From Melanocharis versteri (taxonomy: Eukaryota > Chordata > Aves > Passeriformes > Melanocharitidae), in the NCBI GenBank assembly GCA_013397845.1, contig VZTG01005244.1:127755-191754 (forward strand): a stretch of DNA of 64,000 nucleotides, in the 5' to 3' direction. Below are positions 23,453 through 36,862 of the stretch, piece by piece (position 1 is the stretch's first letter; each line of letters opens with the position of its first letter). A model generated the notes under the pieces. It was not told the origin of the DNA, searched no databases, and saw only the letters and a list, made by a program, of their open reading frames with translations. Made by a program: the position numbers and the translations under genes.

Positions 23453-26400
23453 TGGAAGGGCCCTTAAAGCGGCTGCTCGGCCTCACCCTAGAAAATGAGG
23501 CAGATGTTTATGTTTATGGGGGAATCAGTAAATTGTTCTGACAGCCATTACAGAGCACTTCCAACTAGAAGAACTCCTTTGACAAACCATCTTCCTGATG
23601 GGCTTGACTTTACTTACCTTAGAAATTACTTGTTTTGAATCAGGAACATTGTGTTCCTCATCTGTACCTGACAGCTGACAGTCGGATGAAGGATCTGTCG
23701 TAAAGTTTGAATTCCAGAGCAAAAGGCATGGCTGAGCTCCCACCAGCTGGATCCATATTGGCTGGCTGCTCAGAGACCCCACTCCAGCTCTCTTTGACAT
23801 CCCAGCACAGAGCTGTAAGGGGAGATGTATTCCAGTGTAAAAAGGATGTGGTCAATAGTGGTCCCTTGAAGCTCTCCCAAAATCAATCATTTCAAGAGTG
23901 AGCTGCCCGCTCATGGAGCAAGCTGCCTGTTTTCCCTTGGAAGTGGCATTTTAAAGTTTCCCCACAGCCTGAGCAAAAGGAGAGGGACGGGAGTCGCTGT
24001 TCTTTAGAGAAGAAACTCCCTTGAGGTACTCACCTGGAGGGAGAACACACACTGCTGCTGTAGGGGTGGGATGGTAGAGGCCACTGGGGGAGCTTGGTCA
24101 GCATTTGGAATTGCACAGTGGCCCTTCAGCTCCCTTCCTCTTCAGATCTCCTCGTGAGCTGGAGTTAAGGAGGATTGGCTTCATCTGGCAGGGGTGGGCA
24201 CCGTCTAGCCAGAACCATAGGAAGCTGCACGGACACCACCACACTTTTTGGGGCCAGTTGAGCTCTTGACAAACAGTCTGTGGGGTGATTTCAGTGGGGG
24301 CTGCCCAGCCATCCCTTTCAGTGAGGAGCCACCGAAGTTCTCACCCCATTCAGCCCAGACTCCTGCATCCATGACACCCCAGGGATACCAGGAACCCCAC
24401 ACCCCGGTGCTCTCCTCAGCACCATGAAGGGAAGAGCTCTGACTCACACCCAAAGACATGTTATCCACACGAGTTCAATAGTTTCTGCAAGGGGTCATTT
24501 CCTCAATGCCTGTTCCTGTTGTTTGACCTCTGGCTTTGCTTTTCCTTCTTTCGCGAGGTCACCCCTCAGCCCAGGTCACACCAGTGAGAAATGTCAACCC
24601 TCTTCTGGGAACCGCTTCCTGAAATGTGCCCGCCTCCGTTATCTCTGTGTCGACACGCTGCTGAAGGAGCCTCTTGACTGGAAACACTCAACTGGGAAGA
24701 GAAATGGGACATCCCATCCCGCTCCTGCCTCCTCCCTGCTCCTTTGGGGAATGTCTGTAGGAAACACAACCCTGTCCCTCGCAGTCGGGACGCTCAATGG
24801 CGAGATTGGGCTGTCCCGGCCCGAGGTCTTCGTCGCCAAGGCACCAAACATCAGACAACAGCTTTCCTCATGTGACTTTTTCATTCCAAATTTAAAACAC
24901 AATGAGCCTGGAAAGACAGAAATAGTGGTTTAAATTTAGGTAGAATAGACAGAGAGGCACCTTCGACACTTTCCTTTCCAGCGACGGCGATCTGCGGCCA
25001 GGAGGAAGCAAACAAAACAGGAGGAGAAGCCGCCAGGCCAGCTGTAGGATGCAGTTGTTGAGGAGATAGCCAAGAAAAGATGATAGCATGATGTTTTTCT
25101 CGGGAGACTCTCTGGACAATGCCTGACTCATCGTTTGTTGCCTTCTCCCCTGCTAGATTGAGCGAGGCAGGGGATGGAACATAACTGGAATAGGTGGAGC
25201 ACAGCAACAGTTCCTCTCTCGCATGACTCAGGCTGTACCTCCTCCCATCCCCAGAGGCCCTGGCATTTGGGGTCTTCCAGGGATCCAAGCTGCCCCCTCT
25301 GTGGGCTCTTGGTGCCAACAGAAGGCCATAGGCACCTGGAGACTCATCTCCTTTTCCAGTCCCACCAGGAGGTTTGCTCTCAGGTGGACGATGTCAACTC
25401 AAACCCAGTCTGGGCACAAACAGAGCAGCAGCAGAGGGATGGGAAGATGCCACAAGGAATTAAGACTCAGCCAGTTCCCCTCTGCTTCCACAAACAGCAG
25501 TGCAGATCTTGCCTGGTCCATCCACGCATCAGGAAGCAGGTCCCTAACGCACCCAAATTAAGGAAAATTAACTCCTGCAGAGGTTGCTGGTGCTGGCACT
25601 GCTGGTAGCAGCTGCCCCTCCAAAATGCTGGGGAAGACCCAAGGACAGGCACACCAACCTGTCCTGTCAGCCAGGAAAACTCCCAGAAGAGATGCCAAGG
25701 ATGTGATGCAAACCTGGGGATAAGTGGAAGCTAGAGGGGAAAGATCACAGCCTGGTGTGGACAGAACCCATCAGATAGGTGGGTACAGGCACAAGGTCCC
25801 TGGCACTTGAATGCAGTTGGTGCCATCCAGATGGACAAGGTTTCTGGGTTTTCACAGAGCAGTGCTCTGCCACGGTCCAGAGACAGATCCTTGGGGAAAT
25901 AACTCTCGATGTAAGACACAGGGCATCCTCCTCACAGGTCACGGGCACAGAGGGGCTGAAAGAGCAGGATTTGGCACTGTCTTTGTTCCCCAGGCAACCG
26001 GTCTTTCCCTGCCTCCTCCAGCCTGTGTGCCCTGATCCTTGGCGCAGCCAGGACGTTTCACAAGAGAGCGCGGCAGCACCGGACCGGGAGGAATAGTTCT
26101 GTGAACAGCCTGTCCAGATCTGTTGGCTTCCCCAGCTGGACGCCGGCCCGGGACTCCTTGTTCTGCAGCACAGCCCTCCATCACCAGAGATAAGAGGCAG
26201 AGCCACTCACGGAGCGCTGAGCGACAGCCAACACCTCTCCTGGAGGGACCAGCCTCGGGAACATCACCTTCAGCACCCAGATCCCCGGGGGAGGGCAGCA
26301 GGTTCTGCCCCTCATTGTGAGGAGGGGACCAGTGCCAAAGCGGGGGCTGCGCTTCTCCCACCAGCACCCACGGGGGTGGTTCTCCACCTGGAGACCCTGG

Positions 26401-26579
26401 ACACATTCCAGGGCATGGCAGTGCTCTCCCACAGGGAAGGGACAACCTTCTTGGGGAAATAGTACTGGGCTGGGGTCTCACTGGGGCGTGGGGTGTTCCA
26501 GCTACCTTTGGGACAGTCCAAGGATGCTCCGTACAGAGAGTTTGGGACAGCTGCCGTTCCCTGGGGTAACTGCGGGCAG

Positions 26580-26708
26580 ATCATAGAGTCACTGAATCCC
26601 AGGATGGTTTGGGTTGGAAGGGCCCTTAAAGACCATCTCATTCCAACCCCCTGCCATGGGCAGGGACACCTTCCACTAGACCAGATTGCTCCAAGCCCCA
26701 TCCACATG
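26580..26708 (-). repeat. CR1 LINE 3' tip, 129 bases
   Basis: Runs from catagagtcactgaatccca through ggtttgggttggaagggc to gctccaagccccatcca, then stops abruptly. Confidence 0.88.
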
Positions 26709-27812
26709 AAGGAGTGTGCAGGACGCTGTGCTTTGACTGCCAGCTTGGTGTTGGAAGCATTCCTGGCAACCACACAGGAACGGTGAGGACGTAAGACCCG
26801 GAGTGTGACGTGGGGTTTGATTTAACACAGTGTTCACGTGGTGAGGTCTTTTAAGAAGCAATTTCTCATCCTTTGCATAATGATGTACCTGGGGAAATCC
26901 AGCCCCTCTCCTGCTCCTGCCATCCTGTCCAGGAGCACAAGGTGTCTCTGATGGGTTCCCAGGCCAACCTTTCCCTCTGGAGCACCGAGTCCCTTTCTAC
27001 TCACCGGGCAACACCACAATTGACAGAAGCAGAATCTTACGGCACAGAGCAAACCCAACACGTATGGGGTGCAAAGAGGGAAAGCAGACCCATAGCTCTT
27101 TAGGGCAGAGCCGTCCCCACCACACAGTGCCAAGCCTCAAATGTTTCTTAGCCTCTTTCGAAATCCCCATCCCAGGAATTCTCACCTGGGCTGCTGGCAC
27201 CTCTTCAGCTCAGGAAAGAGCCAGGACAGGGGATTTTTCAAGCCTTCATGGATAATTCCCCTTTTCTTGGGCCAGGTGATGCTGGGACATTCTCCGTCAG
27301 CGTCCAAGAAGAAAGGTAAACAGGACACTCGATGGACTCAAACAGAGGGTGTGTGCTCTTCCTCAGCAAGTATTTTGAAAAGGCTGACTGGAATGCTGGT
27401 ATGGCTTCCTCTGGACTGGGAATTTCCCCTGCTGCTGCTGGGACTTGGATCGGGACCAGACGAAGAGGCGGCTGCATTGGTAACACAGCTGGAAGAATGG
27501 AGACATCTGGGTGGTGGGTTTTGTTTTCTCCCACCATTACATGTGCACAAGAAACTCTCGTAGGAAGAGATCTCCTTGGGAAGAATTCAGGAAGAAAATC
27601 CATTATTACAGCAGAGAAAAGCCCAAAGCAAGTGTGCACCCAGGTAAAAGGCAGATCCAAAGAGATTTTGCTCCCAAATTCAATTCCTTCATCAAATGGG
27701 AATATGCTGCGCTTGAGCTCAATGGAAAACAGCAGAAATGAGACCAAGAAGAGGCAGAACTTGAGAAAACAATTTTTTGATCAAACACCATAGATTCAAG
27801 CAGAGGAATGGG

Positions 27813-28045
27813 TTTCTAAAGAAGCTGTGGCTGCCCCATCCCATGAAGTGTCCAAGGCCAGGTTGGACAGGGCTTGGAGCAACCTGGGATAGTGGAAGGC
27901 ATCCCTGCCCATGGCAGGTGAATGGAATGGAATGGAATGGAATGGAATGGAATGGAATGGAATGGAATGGAATGGAATGGAATGGAATGGAATGGAATGG
28001 AATGGATAGGTCCCTTCCAACCCAAACCATTCTGGGATTCTAGGA
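27813..28045 (+). repeat. CR1 LINE 3' fragment with internal AATGG expansion
   Basis: Normal CR1 sequence (agaagctgtggctgccccat … gcccatggcaggtg) is interrupted by the AATGG array at 27921-28005 and then resumes as taggtcccttccaacccaaa to the tip. The array sits where other copies read ggtggaatgagatggg. Confidence 0.9.
27921..28005 (+). repeat. (AATGG)17 microsatellite
   Basis: Seventeen perfect AATGG units, 85 bases, with no interruption. It evidently grew from the CR1 word gtggaatgagatgg. It is open in all minus-strand frames, which explains spurious Ile-Pro-Phe-His-Ser repeats in translation. Confidence 0.98.
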
Positions 28046-29228
28046 TTTAATGTTCCAGATGGAATGATGATTCCATGAAACGGAAACCAGTGACTCAGTC
28101 GTATGCCAAGCAAGGATCAAGGATCTACTGCCCCAGCTGGGTTTGCGCCAGCTTGGCAGTGCAGACAATGTAACACAGGTGCCAGAGGGGAAACCCCAGT
28201 GTCCCGCAGCAGGACATTCCATTGCTTCCCATGACTAGGGAGGGATGGATGTCTAATGTGGAATCTGTTGGTCCCTTTCCCCGAGGAGTTTGGGAGCGTG
28301 GTGGTCCTTTTCTTTTCCATGGCAGATGGAAATGAGTGAGGTGCAGGTACAATATTTTCCCTGCTTCATTGTTTTCAAGCCTTTCCTGAATGAAAACTAA
28401 TTAAACATAATTATTTAGCCCTTGGAAAATGTTTGGGCTCCACCAGGAACACCCTGCAGTTGGCTTTTAAAAGTCAGGAAGAAAGTACTTTTCCAGGAGC
28501 AGGTTTTCATGTCGGCTGATGAGGTGGGGAGAGCTTCTCATTGAGGTCTTTCATGCTCACAGAAACCAGGTTGGCCAAGAGTCTGGCACAACCAACCTGA
28601 GCCTCGCATTTTTGAGAGTAAGGAACAGCCTCCCCCACCCAGTTTCATGGATTTAGGAAATCTGCAGGAAGGTCGGTAGAGCGAGGGGGGAAGCTTCGCC
28701 CACACCTTCTGATTTTTCTATGAAAGTTGCTGAATTTGGGGCTGAAGAGCAGGTTCTAACTTATAGAGTAGGACAATTCCTCCCAGAACATTCTCTGCTA
28801 GCAAAACCTCCCAAACCACACAACCAGCCACAGATCAGCGCGTTCTGTCTGGTGACCTCAGTGAACATGAAAGGCCATTTCCCAGAAGTGAACGGTCTGG
28901 GGAATGCCAGCCCCCGTTTTGGAGAAATGGATGACCACTGAGCTAAGTTTGAGTTACCAGAAAGGCTAAGAAGCCTGGGTTCTAAGAGTATGGTATTTAC
29001 AGATGCTACTTTTCTCCTCTACTACCCCACAGCTCTGCCTCTGTTTCCCTGTGACCCCTGCCTCAACACCAAGGACATCCAACCACTCAGCGGTCCAGGC
29101 AGCAAATGATGGGAAATTCCTCCTGACCTCTCCCTCCTCGGGATGCTTCTTCATGTCTTCCCTCCATTTCTCGGGTGTTGAACTATCCCAGAGCCCTTTG
29201 CAAATCATTCAAGGGGATCTCTCCACAA

Positions 29229-29458
29229 ACCTACCCTAGGTTGCCCAGAGACGCTGTGGCTGCCCCATCCCTGGAATGTCCAAGACCAGGCTGGATGGGG
29301 CTTGGAGCAACCTGGGATAGTGGAAGGTGTCCCTGCCCACGGCAGGGGTGGAATGAGATGAACTTTAAGGTTCTGTCCAGCCTCAGCCAGTCTGGGATTC
29401 TATGTTCCACATCTGGGATTCTATGTTCCACATCTGGGATTCTGTGTTCCACATCTGG
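29229..29458 (+). repeat. CR1 LINE 3' fragment with expanded terminal repeat
   Basis: Runs from taccctaggttgcccagaga through ggaaggtgtccctgcccac to cagtctgggattctatg, then continues as a threefold 21-base repeat. Confidence 0.88.
29391..29453 (+). repeat. 21-base tandem repeat, 3 copies
   Basis: The unit tctgggattctatgttccac plus a occurs at 29391, 29412 and 29433, with one substitution in the third (tgtg for tatg). A partial fourth copy (tctgg) follows. The unit contains the CR1 terminal word attctatg. Confidence 0.95.
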
Positions 29459-31628
29459 AACCTTACCATCACACGGGCAAGCGTGGCAGGGTGGGATCAG
29501 TATTGGCAGCCCGGGCAGCTCAGGCACAGGAGGGGACGCTGCCTGAAATGGAGGAAGCCACGAGCAGAAACGCTGGGCTGAGTTCTCAGCACCAGCCATG
29601 CTCTTCCCAGAGCTGAAAGAACAAGGAAAAGGAATTGTGTGCTGCAAAACCATTGGAGTGTGCAAGGACACGGTGGCGACTGACCCAGCCTGGCCAGGCT
29701 TTGCCCAGAGAGAGAACACCGTGACCAAGGCGGGCGGCAGCAGAACCGAAACCCCTGGATTCTCAGATGTCAGCTTTTCACAACCTTTCTGCCATGGAAA
29801 ACATGTGATTTTTGATTAAAAAGAGCCCAAAGGAACCAGCTCTTGGGCAGACAATCCCTGGCTCCTGGGGCCAGTGAAACAACGGGAGCTTTTTAGCAAG
29901 CAGAGCTGAGCCCGTGCCAAAGTTTTTGGGTTGTCGGTGATTCAAAGAGCGGTTTGGGATTCCTGGTCCTTGGCCACCAGGGAGCTGGCATCTGTCACTG
30001 TGGCTCAGAGAGAAAGCCAAATCCTGATGAGATGCTGCTATTCGGCACTGGAAGTGGTTAGGTGACTCCCTCCTGTGCAATGATCCAGCCAAGGCTGGCA
30101 GCCCCTCCTGGGGAAGGGGTAGGCTCAGCCCAAAGCCAGGCTGGGGGCGTTTTGGAGAGAGAACAGTCCAGGATCCCCTCAGCCTCTGCAAACCCAGCTG
30201 CACCAGCAGCAACTTGACCCCCACACCACTCACGGGGGTTACAAAGATGAGCCCAAAAGAAAACCTGAAGCACAGATCCCACTTTTTAACGGACAAGGAG
30301 GCTCAGAGATTCCAGAGAAGACCATGCCCCATTCTGACCCCTCACCCTTGTGCCACTGGGCTGCATCTTTTCCATTGGATGACTCAGTTCCCTGTCTCAG
30401 CTTCCCTGACACTTCAGGTGAGCACAAATTTTGTAAGTCATGGCTAAAATTACAGAATGTGGCAACATCGGGGTCATTGGATCAGTACATCAGGTCTGTA
30501 GGAGAAAGCAACACCTTTTATGAGTATTTCTGACCAAAACATCACGTCTCCTCCTCAGCCTCATCTTGCTAAAGGTGTGCAGAGAACTTCCCCTAAGTCT
30601 TCCCAGTTGAGCTTCTAGGGAAGCTTCTGGCACACTTATGATAATTTCCTCTGATTTGTTCATTATTTTGATATTCAAACTGCCTTCGGGATGGCCAGAA
30701 CTGATTGTGGGCCTCCAAAGCCTGGGCTGGGCTGCAAAGCATGTCCTACACCCCCAGCTACAGAAATGTACACTCATGAAGCCTTGGCTGGAATATTAGA
30801 CAGAAAATATTACTGGAATATCAGAAAATAGTGGGGTTTGCCACTGCACCCTGGGGCCAGGTGGACAAGAAGATAAGGTGATACACAGAGGATGCTCGTT
30901 TAAGAAAAGTGATCAAAGGAGGCTTTTCGGGTTATCAAGTGCAATTTTTATCTCTGCGAAGCGAAACTTGAGTTATACGGCCCACATGTACCCTCTGGAG
31001 CAGAATTTCAAGGAAGAGAAACTCCCTGCATACTTTTGGATGCCTCATTTACTGAGAGAGGGCTGAATCACAGCATTTGACTAACCACAGCGAGGAATCC
31101 AGCTTTCTCCAGAAAAACTCACCATGGCACAACTTGTGCTACTTCCCCTCCTCTGGACCAAGCCACAGTCAATGTTTCCCCGGAGATCTGAAAACTCAAA
31201 CACTGTGCTAAAACTCTTGCCTGGTGGATATCATCCAACTTTCAGTTTCCAAGGCCTCAAAAATATGTTCTCAGGAAGCAACACAGCCCCATGCCAGTGG
31301 TGCAAATGTAACCAAAGGCAACCTAAGGCAAGATGTTGAGTAATTTACTCCAGGGTTACTCAGGTTCTTTTGTGCTGACAGGGGTGAGGGGCAAAAGAAA
31401 ACAACTTTTATTTGGGAAGTGGATTATTTACAGGGTCCTTTGACCCTCCTAGCTTTCAGCTCAGGACCTGCAATGGCTTCCAGAGTTTTCCACTTTCCAG
31501 GGATGACCCAGATTGAGCTTCAGCACAGTAGCCACCAAGCTGCTTTCTAAGCCAGGAAAAAACCAGTAGCTTTTAGAGCTACTTATATTAGCTCCTGACT
31601 TCCTCTTCTTTTGTCCTGGGTTGCTGCC

Positions 31629-31647
31629 TTTTTTTTTTTTTTTTTTT
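31629..31647 (+). repeat. Poly-T run (19 T)
   Basis: An uninterrupted T tract in intergenic sequence. I could not identify a retrocopy adjoining it. Confidence 0.95.
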
Positions 31648-34600
31648 CTTCAATGAAAAATTTTTAAGGATGTTAAAGCAGAGCAGCCCAGCCCAGGGAG
31701 TGGAGCAGCCTGTGCCAGGGGTGGCTGCCCCATGCCACAGGACAAGAGTGATTTCCCTGCAGGAAGGGTTGACTGCCTTGGCTGAAGACCTCGAGCTGCT
31801 TGGGGAGCACGAGTCCTGCAGCAGAGCAGACAGGATTTCCAGCTTGGAGAACAATTGCCATCAGGATGTGTTGCTAAGGTCACAAGTGGAAGCAGCCGTG
31901 ATTTCCATGCCAAGACTCTCTGGAGAGCTTTATCCAGGCTCCAAAGATAAGCAAGGCTTTGCAAGACAGACACAAGGAAGCTGGACCTAGACCATTCCTG
32001 CAAGGAGAAACAATGGATGCTCAGCATTCCCCAGACCAGCGAGTTCCACATGGATCACCCTGGATACCTGTGGACTCGTGGAGGAAGGACCAATCCATAG
32101 GAGACACAGGGTGTTGTTCCCCTAACCTATTCATGGGACCTATTTCCTTCATGAGGAAAGCAGCAGAGCTGAGTTGACCAAAGCCAAAATTGACGTGGGC
32201 ATGGCTTCCAAGGAGCACCCTGAAATGCTCCCTTGAGGCAGGACAGTGATGTCCAAAGCTGACGCAATCCAGACAGGGGTGAGCAGCTTCTTTAATGACA
32301 TAGAGTAAAGGGAGGGACAGATCCACACCTCTTCCCTAGGCCTTGAGACAAGGATGAGAGAAGAGCAGATGTCATCCAGCAGTACAAGCAACATCCAGCT
32401 GCCCATGGCAGCAGTCCCAGCTGGCCCTGTGGGATCAGGAGGGCAGGCCAGGTGCTTCCAGGGCACATACAGACCCTCAGCACGGGCAGGGGAAGGGAAT
32501 CCAGCAGCAATTCCCAGCAGGCTGGGCACACAGGGTGGCATTTTCCTGCACCAGTGATGGTGCCCAGCCAGGCAGAGCCGGCTGTGAGTCAGCACAGGAG
32601 CGGCGTCCCTTGGCACTGCACCCCTTGTCCTTTCTCCTCCTTCTCCTTCTCCCCGCTCTCCCGCTGTGGTTTCAGCGCGATGTTTTCCTGCTAAGCCCAC
32701 GTGTGCAGAGACTTGCCCATTCCTCCCCAAAAGCCCCCTGAGCCATGGCATTGACGTCAGCAGCGCTCCAGCTGTCAAACAACGGAGATTAAGGCTTGGC
32801 AGGCGGTGCCAAGCCATGGAGCGCGTGTGCCTCCCCGGGCAGGTGAGCAACATTCCCTGCCGAGCAGGAACAGGCACATTGCATCAACCCATCTGCTGCA
32901 CCTGGACACCTGACCCAGCCTGATCCCCAGCCTGATCCCTGGCAAGGGCCGGGTCGTGCCCAGGCAGCCCCCAGGGCTCGGCAGTCCCTGTGCTCACCCA
33001 GCAGGACCCGCCGTGGCCAGGGCACAGGGCTGGAGGAGGCACAGCCCTGGCACCGGCTGCTCGTGGCTCCAGCCCACGGGAGGGGTATCCTGCGTGCCAA
33101 GAGATGCGCAGTGCCGGGAACAGGCCCGGGGCTCGTCCCTCCCTGTTCTGCCCAGCACAGGGACAGAGGCCACGGCGTGCTGCCTCTTGCAGAGCAGTGG
33201 CACAGCCAAGGCCTCGCTCCCCGCTCAGGAGGTTCAGCCCTGGGGCTTTTCCTGGAGCAGACAAACATCTTCAGGACGCTCAGTCCCGACCCACAGCAAG
33301 AGCCTGGGCAACAGGGAATGTCTGGGACATGGCCAGGCTGGCACCAACCTGAGGGAGCAGCTGGAAAGGCTCCTGGAAAACAGGAAGGGAGCTGCTTCTA
33401 GTTATCATGCTTGACCATCCCATTGTCCTGGCTTTGCACGCCAACCTTCCCATTCCCGCTGCAGGCACAAGGTGCCCCACAGCCCGCAGGGCTGCCAGGT
33501 CCTGTCTTTTGCCAAAATAAAGGCGGGAGGACTGCAAACACCAAGGTCACCCAGCACTGCCAATGTAACTCGGCTCCCAGGCTGGGCTCAACAAGGACCT
33601 GGGGGCCCTCAGGGCCAGAGGAGAGACAGAAACCTCCTTGTGAGCAGAGCAGAACCTGAGCCACCAGCAGGGCACCAGCAGGGCACCAGCCTCCCTCCTG
33701 ACCTTCACTCCTCACCAAACAAGCAGAGCCAGGAGGGCACCTGAGGTCAGAGAAACACGATCTACAACACCCAGAGACAGGAACCCACAAGGATGTGACA
33801 GCTCCAGCACAAGCTACAAGCCCTGTGGGGCTCGTGCCCTGCTTTCTGGGAAGATCTCCTTGGTGTGGCTCCTGCTCCAACTGCAGGATTTTGCTGGCAA
33901 ACTGTCTCACCAGGTGCAGGAGGGAAGCACGTGGGACAGACAGCACTGCCTGGGGACAAGGGCACAGCACACCCATGGACATGGCCACTGTCCAGGTCCT
34001 GCCCACCCCCTCCACACCAGGCTGGGAACGCCAGACCCCAGGCATCAACAAGAGAGCCAGGCCCTGGCATCTCCTTGTGCCAGGGCTCTTGTAACTCACC
34101 CTGCCCATGGGAATACCTGTTGGTGAGGTCCTGCCTCTAACCAGGACATCAGGAGATGCTCCCTCTCCCAGGTTTCCCTTCCCCAGCTCCGAGGACCAGG
34201 TCAGGCCCAATCCAAGCTGACTGTGTTTGCTGGAGTCGCTGCCCTGCAGCCCAGCCAGGGTTCAGAGCAGAAGACAGAGGTGCCCAGGGTAGGAGCTGCT
34301 CCAGGGGCAGCAGGCTGGCAGGGACAGCACTTCCTCGTGGGCTCTGTCGACTTCTCCTCCGAGTGGTCCCTGGTGTGGTGGGATCCAAGGGGCCCCGGTG
34401 TGCTGCCCCCTCTCATGCCCTTCACACCAACCCTCCTGGCGAACCTTGCCTTTCACCCACCCTTATCAAGGGCCTGGCCCAGCGTGGCCGGATGGGAGGG
34501 GAGCAGATGGCCCGTTTGAGTCCTTCCCGTTTGTTCTCCCTGAAGACACTCTCAAAGGAAAACCCTGGAAGTCATTGTTCTATTTTGGTCCCAGGAGGGC

Positions 34601-34977
34601 ATCCAGCACGGCTGGCGTCAGGAGGGGCTGTGCTGGAGGAAACGGCTCCAGGAGAAGGGTCCGGCCAGAGGGCCCTGGAGGGAACATCCAGCACAAAGTC
34701 CAGCCAGCCACAACCACATCGTGCCCACCTTCCTGGAGCACCTGCCCAGGCCTGACAAGACACTTCAAACACTTCACATCACCCCCACAAAGAGGGCTCC
34801 CTCCAGGAGCTGGGATGGCAACAGGGATGAACAATGCCAGGACTCAACATGAGTCAACGTGAGCCAGGGGTTCTCCTCTCTGCAGGAACATCACCCAGGC
34901 TGCTGGACACCAGCGCCTGGATGGGACAAGAGCAGAGGAACAGAGCACTGGAAACAGCAGCAGCTGCCACCAAGAGG

Positions 34978-35374
34978 ATGAGAGAGCTGGAGGTGTTCAC
35001 CTGAATAAGAAAAAGTTTGGGGAGACCTTACTGCAGCCTTTTGGTGCTTACAGGGGCTTATAAAAGAGAGAGAAGGAACGTTTACACAAGCAAATAGCGA
35101 TAGGACGAGGGGAAAGGGTTTTAAACGGAAAGAGGAGAGATTTAGATTGGATATTGGGAAAAAATTGTTCCCTGTGAGTGAGGTGAGGCCCTGGCACAGG
35201 CTGCCCAGAGAAGCTGTGGCTGCCCCATTCCTGGAAGTGTCCAAGGCCAGGCTGGACGGGGCTGGGAGCAACCTGAGCTAGTGGAAGGTGTCCCTGCCTA
35301 TGGCAGGGGGTGGAATGAGATGGGCTTTAAGGTCCCTTTCAAAGGAAACCATTCTGTGATTCTACAAAAAGCCC
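34978..35374 (+). repeat. CR1 LINE 3' fragment, about 400 bases
   Basis: Starts in the end of the RT ORF (gagagctggaggtgttcacc), passes ggatattgggaaaaaattg and ggccctggcacaggctgccc, and ends aaccattctgtgattctac. Confidence 0.9.
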
Positions 35375-35820
35375 AGGGTGAGATTTTTCACAGAAACCTG
35401 CACTGAACACCCCACCCCAACAAGGGACCCTGCAAGTAACGCCCAATGTGCCCACAGAGCCACGGTGTGACACCCAGCTCTGCCCTTCTGGCTGGGCTCT
35501 GGGTCACTGCAAGGTCCTCACAGCCCAGGAGATCATTTTCCAGCACCACCTCTGCTGCTGAGGCCCTTTTCCTGCCCCCACAGTTCCCTGGATGGAGATC
35601 CCTCACTGTAAGGACATGGTCCAGGGCGGGACACACTGACCCATCCTGACACAGCAGCTCAGCAAGCACCTGGCTCCATCCCAGGGTGTGGTGGGGACAG
35701 GTGACAGGCAGCCACCCCACCCTGGCACTGTGTCACTCAGCTCTGACATTTGCTGCTCCTCAGGTCTCCCTGCATATCCTCAGTGGTATCTGAATTTCTC
35801 CCAGGTCCAAATCCCTGCTT

Positions 35821-35888
35821 GCACCAGGAGGATTGGTCTGGATGACCCTTAAAGGTCCCTTTGCAACCCAAACTATTCCATGATTTCC
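35821..35888 (+). repeat. CR1 LINE 3' tip
   Basis: Only the final piece: ggtctggatgacccttaaag, gtccctttgcaacccaaac and tattccatgatttc. Confidence 0.8.
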
Positions 35889-36254
35889 TCGTGTGTTCCC
35901 CACTGGGTTTGCGATCTTCAAAATATTCAAGTGTTTTGATCTCATCCAAGTTTTCCTCCATTTTCCAGGCTGAGGTTTTCCTCCTGGCCCCAGGAGATGG
36001 TCCTGTTTCAGCCCTGGTCAGTGCATCCCACCACTACCTCCCCTGAAGCACCTGCACAGAGCCCCAGGTCTCCTCCGGGCACTCCTCTTCCACGGCAGAG
36101 CTTACCAGGAAAAAGCTTAACCAAAAATCTGCGACAACATGGACTTTGGCCAGGAAGAAAGCAACAAACAAACATAAAATACCAACCAGGCCCATCAGCA
36201 TTTCCCCTAAATGCCTGGGGTGAAGGGAAGAGGAAGGACCAGGGTTTGTTTTCA

Positions 36255-36510
36255 TTCTCGCAGGGTTGCGGAAGAGCCGCAGCCGCACGTGCGGCCGAGC
36301 CCACGCCAGCCTTTATCTCCGTCAGCAAACAAACCACCAAGCGACTCCACGGGGATGATGTTCCGCAGCTCGGCCTTATCCCGGAGCACATGGAACCACC
36401 CCGCTGGCGTGAGCCCAGCCTGGAGCCAGGGATGCCGGCAGGGCACGGCCTGTCCAGGTTCCGCGGCACCAGGGAGGTCCCCAGGGACGGCCCGGCCGTG
36501 CAGGTGACAC
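36255..36510. promoter_or_regulatory. Intergenic CpG cluster
   Basis: CpG density rises locally (ggttgcggaagagccgcagc, cgcacgtgcggccgagccc). It is small and unsupported by any nearby exon. It may be an orphan CpG island or enhancer. Confidence 0.25.
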
Positions 36511-36636
36511 CTGCCTGCTGTTCCCAGCCCAGGTGTGACTGTCCTTTGTGCTGCTGGGCTGGAGGATCCCTCTGCCAGAGGGAAGCTGATGACCTCTGCG
36601 TGGTGGGGGAGCATCCTTACTGCCCTGCTGCCAACA

Positions 36637-36862
36637 GTCATGGAATCCTCGAGGTTGGGAAAGTCCTTTGAGATCACCAAGTCCAACCATCAACCAGCAC
36701 CAGCGAGTTCACCACTAACCCATGGCCTCAAGTGCCACATCCACACGTTTTGGGAACACTTCCAGGGATGGTGACTCCACCATTTGCCTGGGCAGCACAT
36801 TCCAATGCCTGACAACCCTTCCTGTGAAGAAATTTTTCATACAATCTACTCTACAATCTTCT
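36637..36862 (-). repeat. CR1 LINE 3' fragment
   Basis: Runs from gtcatggaatcctcgaggtt through caagtgccacatccacacg and ggtgactccaccatttgcct to aatctactctacaat. Confidence 0.88.

Noticed and set aside
27238..27793. Overlapping 169-codon (minus) and 153-codon (plus) open frames
   Set aside because: No domain, signal peptide or family similarity that I recognise. Overlap on opposite strands suggests chance.
27719..28113. Protein with repeated Ile-Pro-Phe-His-Ser units
   Set aside because: It is the minus-strand reading of the AATGG microsatellite inside a CR1 copy.
31629..32000. Poly-T followed by GC-rich sequence as a processed pseudogene on the minus strand
   Set aside because: The adjoining sequence does not read as any gene I recognise, and no target-site duplication was apparent.
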